Source: Trichobilharzia regenti
Taxonomy: Eukaryota > Platyhelminthes > Trematoda > Strigeidida > Schistosomatidae
Assembly: GCA_944472135.2 (NCBI GenBank)
Contig: OX235262.1
Span: forward strand, 87,828,903 to 87,892,902
DNA: 64,000 nt
Reading direction: 5' to 3'
The position numbers and the translations under genes were made by a program. This document shows, piece after piece, positions 60,901-63,900 of this stretch; within the stretch, counting starts at the first letter, position 1; each line of letters starts with the position of its first letter. The notes under the pieces were generated by a model. The model had not been told where the DNA came from. It was given only the letters and a program-made list of their open reading frames with translations, and searched no databases.

Positions 60901-63900
60901 ATAGTAACAATTGACGTAATAAGCAAGAGTATACAAATTGAATAGACAAACATTTTAGTTTTTAATTGCATTTCATATTATTATTATTATTATTTTATGC
61001 ATTCACACCTATGATTCTATTCCCTCACCGGATTAACTTCTTAAAAAAACCATATATATATATATACGATTGTACAGCTTAATGATAAATTCATTGAAAA
61101 GAGTCTCTTCGCTGAATCATTTGTTTTGATTATTCCCTTAATCATTTAAAGTATTATTTGCTCACTATGGTAATATGCTTACTATGTGATTTCGGTGCTA
61201 AAACACACTTCTATTGATTTGTTGATAACTTTTCTGATCGCATTGACTTGATGATAGGTAGTTGTTTGTAAGTCAGAAACAATGTTCGCGTTTAGGCCAC
61301 TGCTAATCAATGACTCGTACTTGTCAACAACACACCTACCTAACTGGTTCTGTCTAATTTTTGGGCAGTGAAGGTGGTTTCTCGAAATCTTTGGTAAATT
61401 ACCCAGTTCACTAACTACTTACTGTTTGCGATAGAGGAATTAAATGTTCTGTCTGTCTTGCCTTAAAATTATTGATACTTTCTGCTCCATAATGACGACT
61501 AGATGGATAAATAATTGTCATTCCTTTTCTGGTTAATAAACTGGTTACATGGATAGACTATTTTGCATAGATTTGTTTGAAAGTTATTGATTTTCCTTTT
61601 CATATGCTTATTGTCTTTGTAGATGCCTGGTCGAAATGGCAGCAGTCAAACAGATTCCAAGTCTTCTAAATCTCAACAGTATGGAAATATTATTGTAGAA
61701 ATTATTGATCGTATTGATTATGCTCATTTCACTGTAAGATATTTTAATATCACTGAGGTATCATTGAATGTAAGTCAACGTGTTATGCAATATCAATTTC
61801 ATAGTTGGATTACACCTGATCGTAAAGTTCCAGCTTGTTATGTGAATGGTGATTGTACACTAGACAACGATAGAAGAAATCAGTCATTACCAGATTGCGG
61901 TGATGATTTATCACAAGATTCACAAGGTGTTTTTTGTCGTACATCAGTTCTGGGAACAATATTTGATCGATTAAATTTTATTGAATTTTATTATCGTGTT
62001 AAAACTGCAAGTCGTCCTGAAGATGGTCCAGTTCTTGTGCATTGTGCTACAGGTTTGTAAAACTTTCATTTTTACTTTAATCTTGTATAGTATTTGTTGA
62101 AATTGGTTTCTCTTTTCTGTTTGTGAATATATCGGCCGGGTTTTGATAAGCCTGAAAATTGGATATCGAGTGTAAATGATAGTCTTGTGACGACTTTTAG
62201 AGTTCCTCAGCTATTTTGCATAGTGAAATGAACTTCAAATAGATATTTTGAGTTCTCAACTGAATCCGGAATCCATCGTACTAGTGTCCACTGTTGGTTG
62301 AAGTTAGATGTCAAGAAGACTTGGAAATAGTCTTGCTTTACAGAATGCCTTAGTTAAGTGGATAGCAGAAGGCTTACCAGGAACTCAAGAGGTCCAGTTT
62401 CGATTCTCACCAGCCGCCGAGTTTACTAGCTGTTGATAAGCTCAGAAAAGAGGAGGGATTTGGCGTAGGAGTAACAACCCCATCACATGAAAACAAGACT
62501 GCGGGTGCTGAAACTTCAATGATTCATGTTTTATGTTCTACTCAGAACCCTAAGAATGAAAAAATGATTTCAAAGAATTTATATATCTTGTCTTTGATCC
62601 CGTCTTTTTGCTTGCCTGTATTATATTCAGAAAGTGTTACAAAAGTGGAACGTGTAAACACGATTGTATTTTTCAGTTAGAATTAATTCAAAAGAAATTT
62701 CATTTAATTTCACGAAGCCACGTATTATCCAAATGTGTATGGTTGAAAAGGTAATCACCTTAAGCTTGTTACATTTTATCGCTGTCAGTTTTTTTTACCA
62801 TCAGTTAACTGATGCATTTGATATGTTTACAGGGTGTTTGAGAAAAATCACTCACATTGTTGATAAAAAAAGGATTAATGTTTTTTTCTTCCTTTGCGTT
62901 CTGAGTTGAACATGGGGCTTCAACCTTGAGCTTCCAAGTTTCTATAGCACTAGTGCATCTTTTACTGGGTAAGACTGCTAACCTCATGACTGACCTATCT
63001 CCTCTTTACACCGGGTTTACTACCGGTTAGGCGAGGTTCAAGAGTGCATCGGCAGGAGATCGAAACCCGGCCACATGCATGGTCGGCGAGTATTCTATCA
63101 CTGAACCACTGACGCGCACTGACAATATTATTTTGAGTAATGAAGTACACTTTCAAAATGCAGTCTATGCATAAATCCTGTAGCTGAATATGTGATTTAT
63201 TTATCGGGATATAAACGTATCACTGACTGGTGAATCATGCTTTCAAAGTTTGGTTGAACTTTTATGTAATAGAAATTAACAGTATTAGCTGAGTAATTAA
63301 TCACATCCAGATTTGAGTTTTGAATCATGAACCTCATATTAAATAATGATGAATAACAAGTTGGACACGTCATTCACTGATTAAAATGCGAACAGTCAAA
63401 CTGGTTGTGTGGTAGATGGGTAGTTGTTGCTTTATTCCTATATATTTACTATCGCCTCAGTGGTTCCACAGTCTCTGCTCATAGTAATTCAAGACACATA
63501 ACTATCATTACCCTTTCCATTAAAAAGCTAATGCGATTTTGTTTAGTTGATAGGAGGGAGTTAAATGCATTTCGTCCGGGTTTTGTTGTACTTGTAAGCT
63601 GGAGGGAGGTATGTGCACCTCAGTGAGTAAAAGTGTATCAACTTGGTTTCAAACCTGTGTTTAATTCAATTCAGCTTAATCAACAGCGGGAATTCATAAG
63701 TGCGCTAACATATAGGTTAAAGACTTCATAATGAGTATTTATTTCATTTGCTTTGTTTTTCCGAACTGTATTTGTATATGAAGTCTTTGTCTTTTTCATA
63801 TTTAACAGGTTTATCACGTACTGGACTTTATATTGCTTTCGACTCATTACTTCAACAAGCTGCCCATGAACATGTTATTAATGTGCCTAAATTTTGCTCT

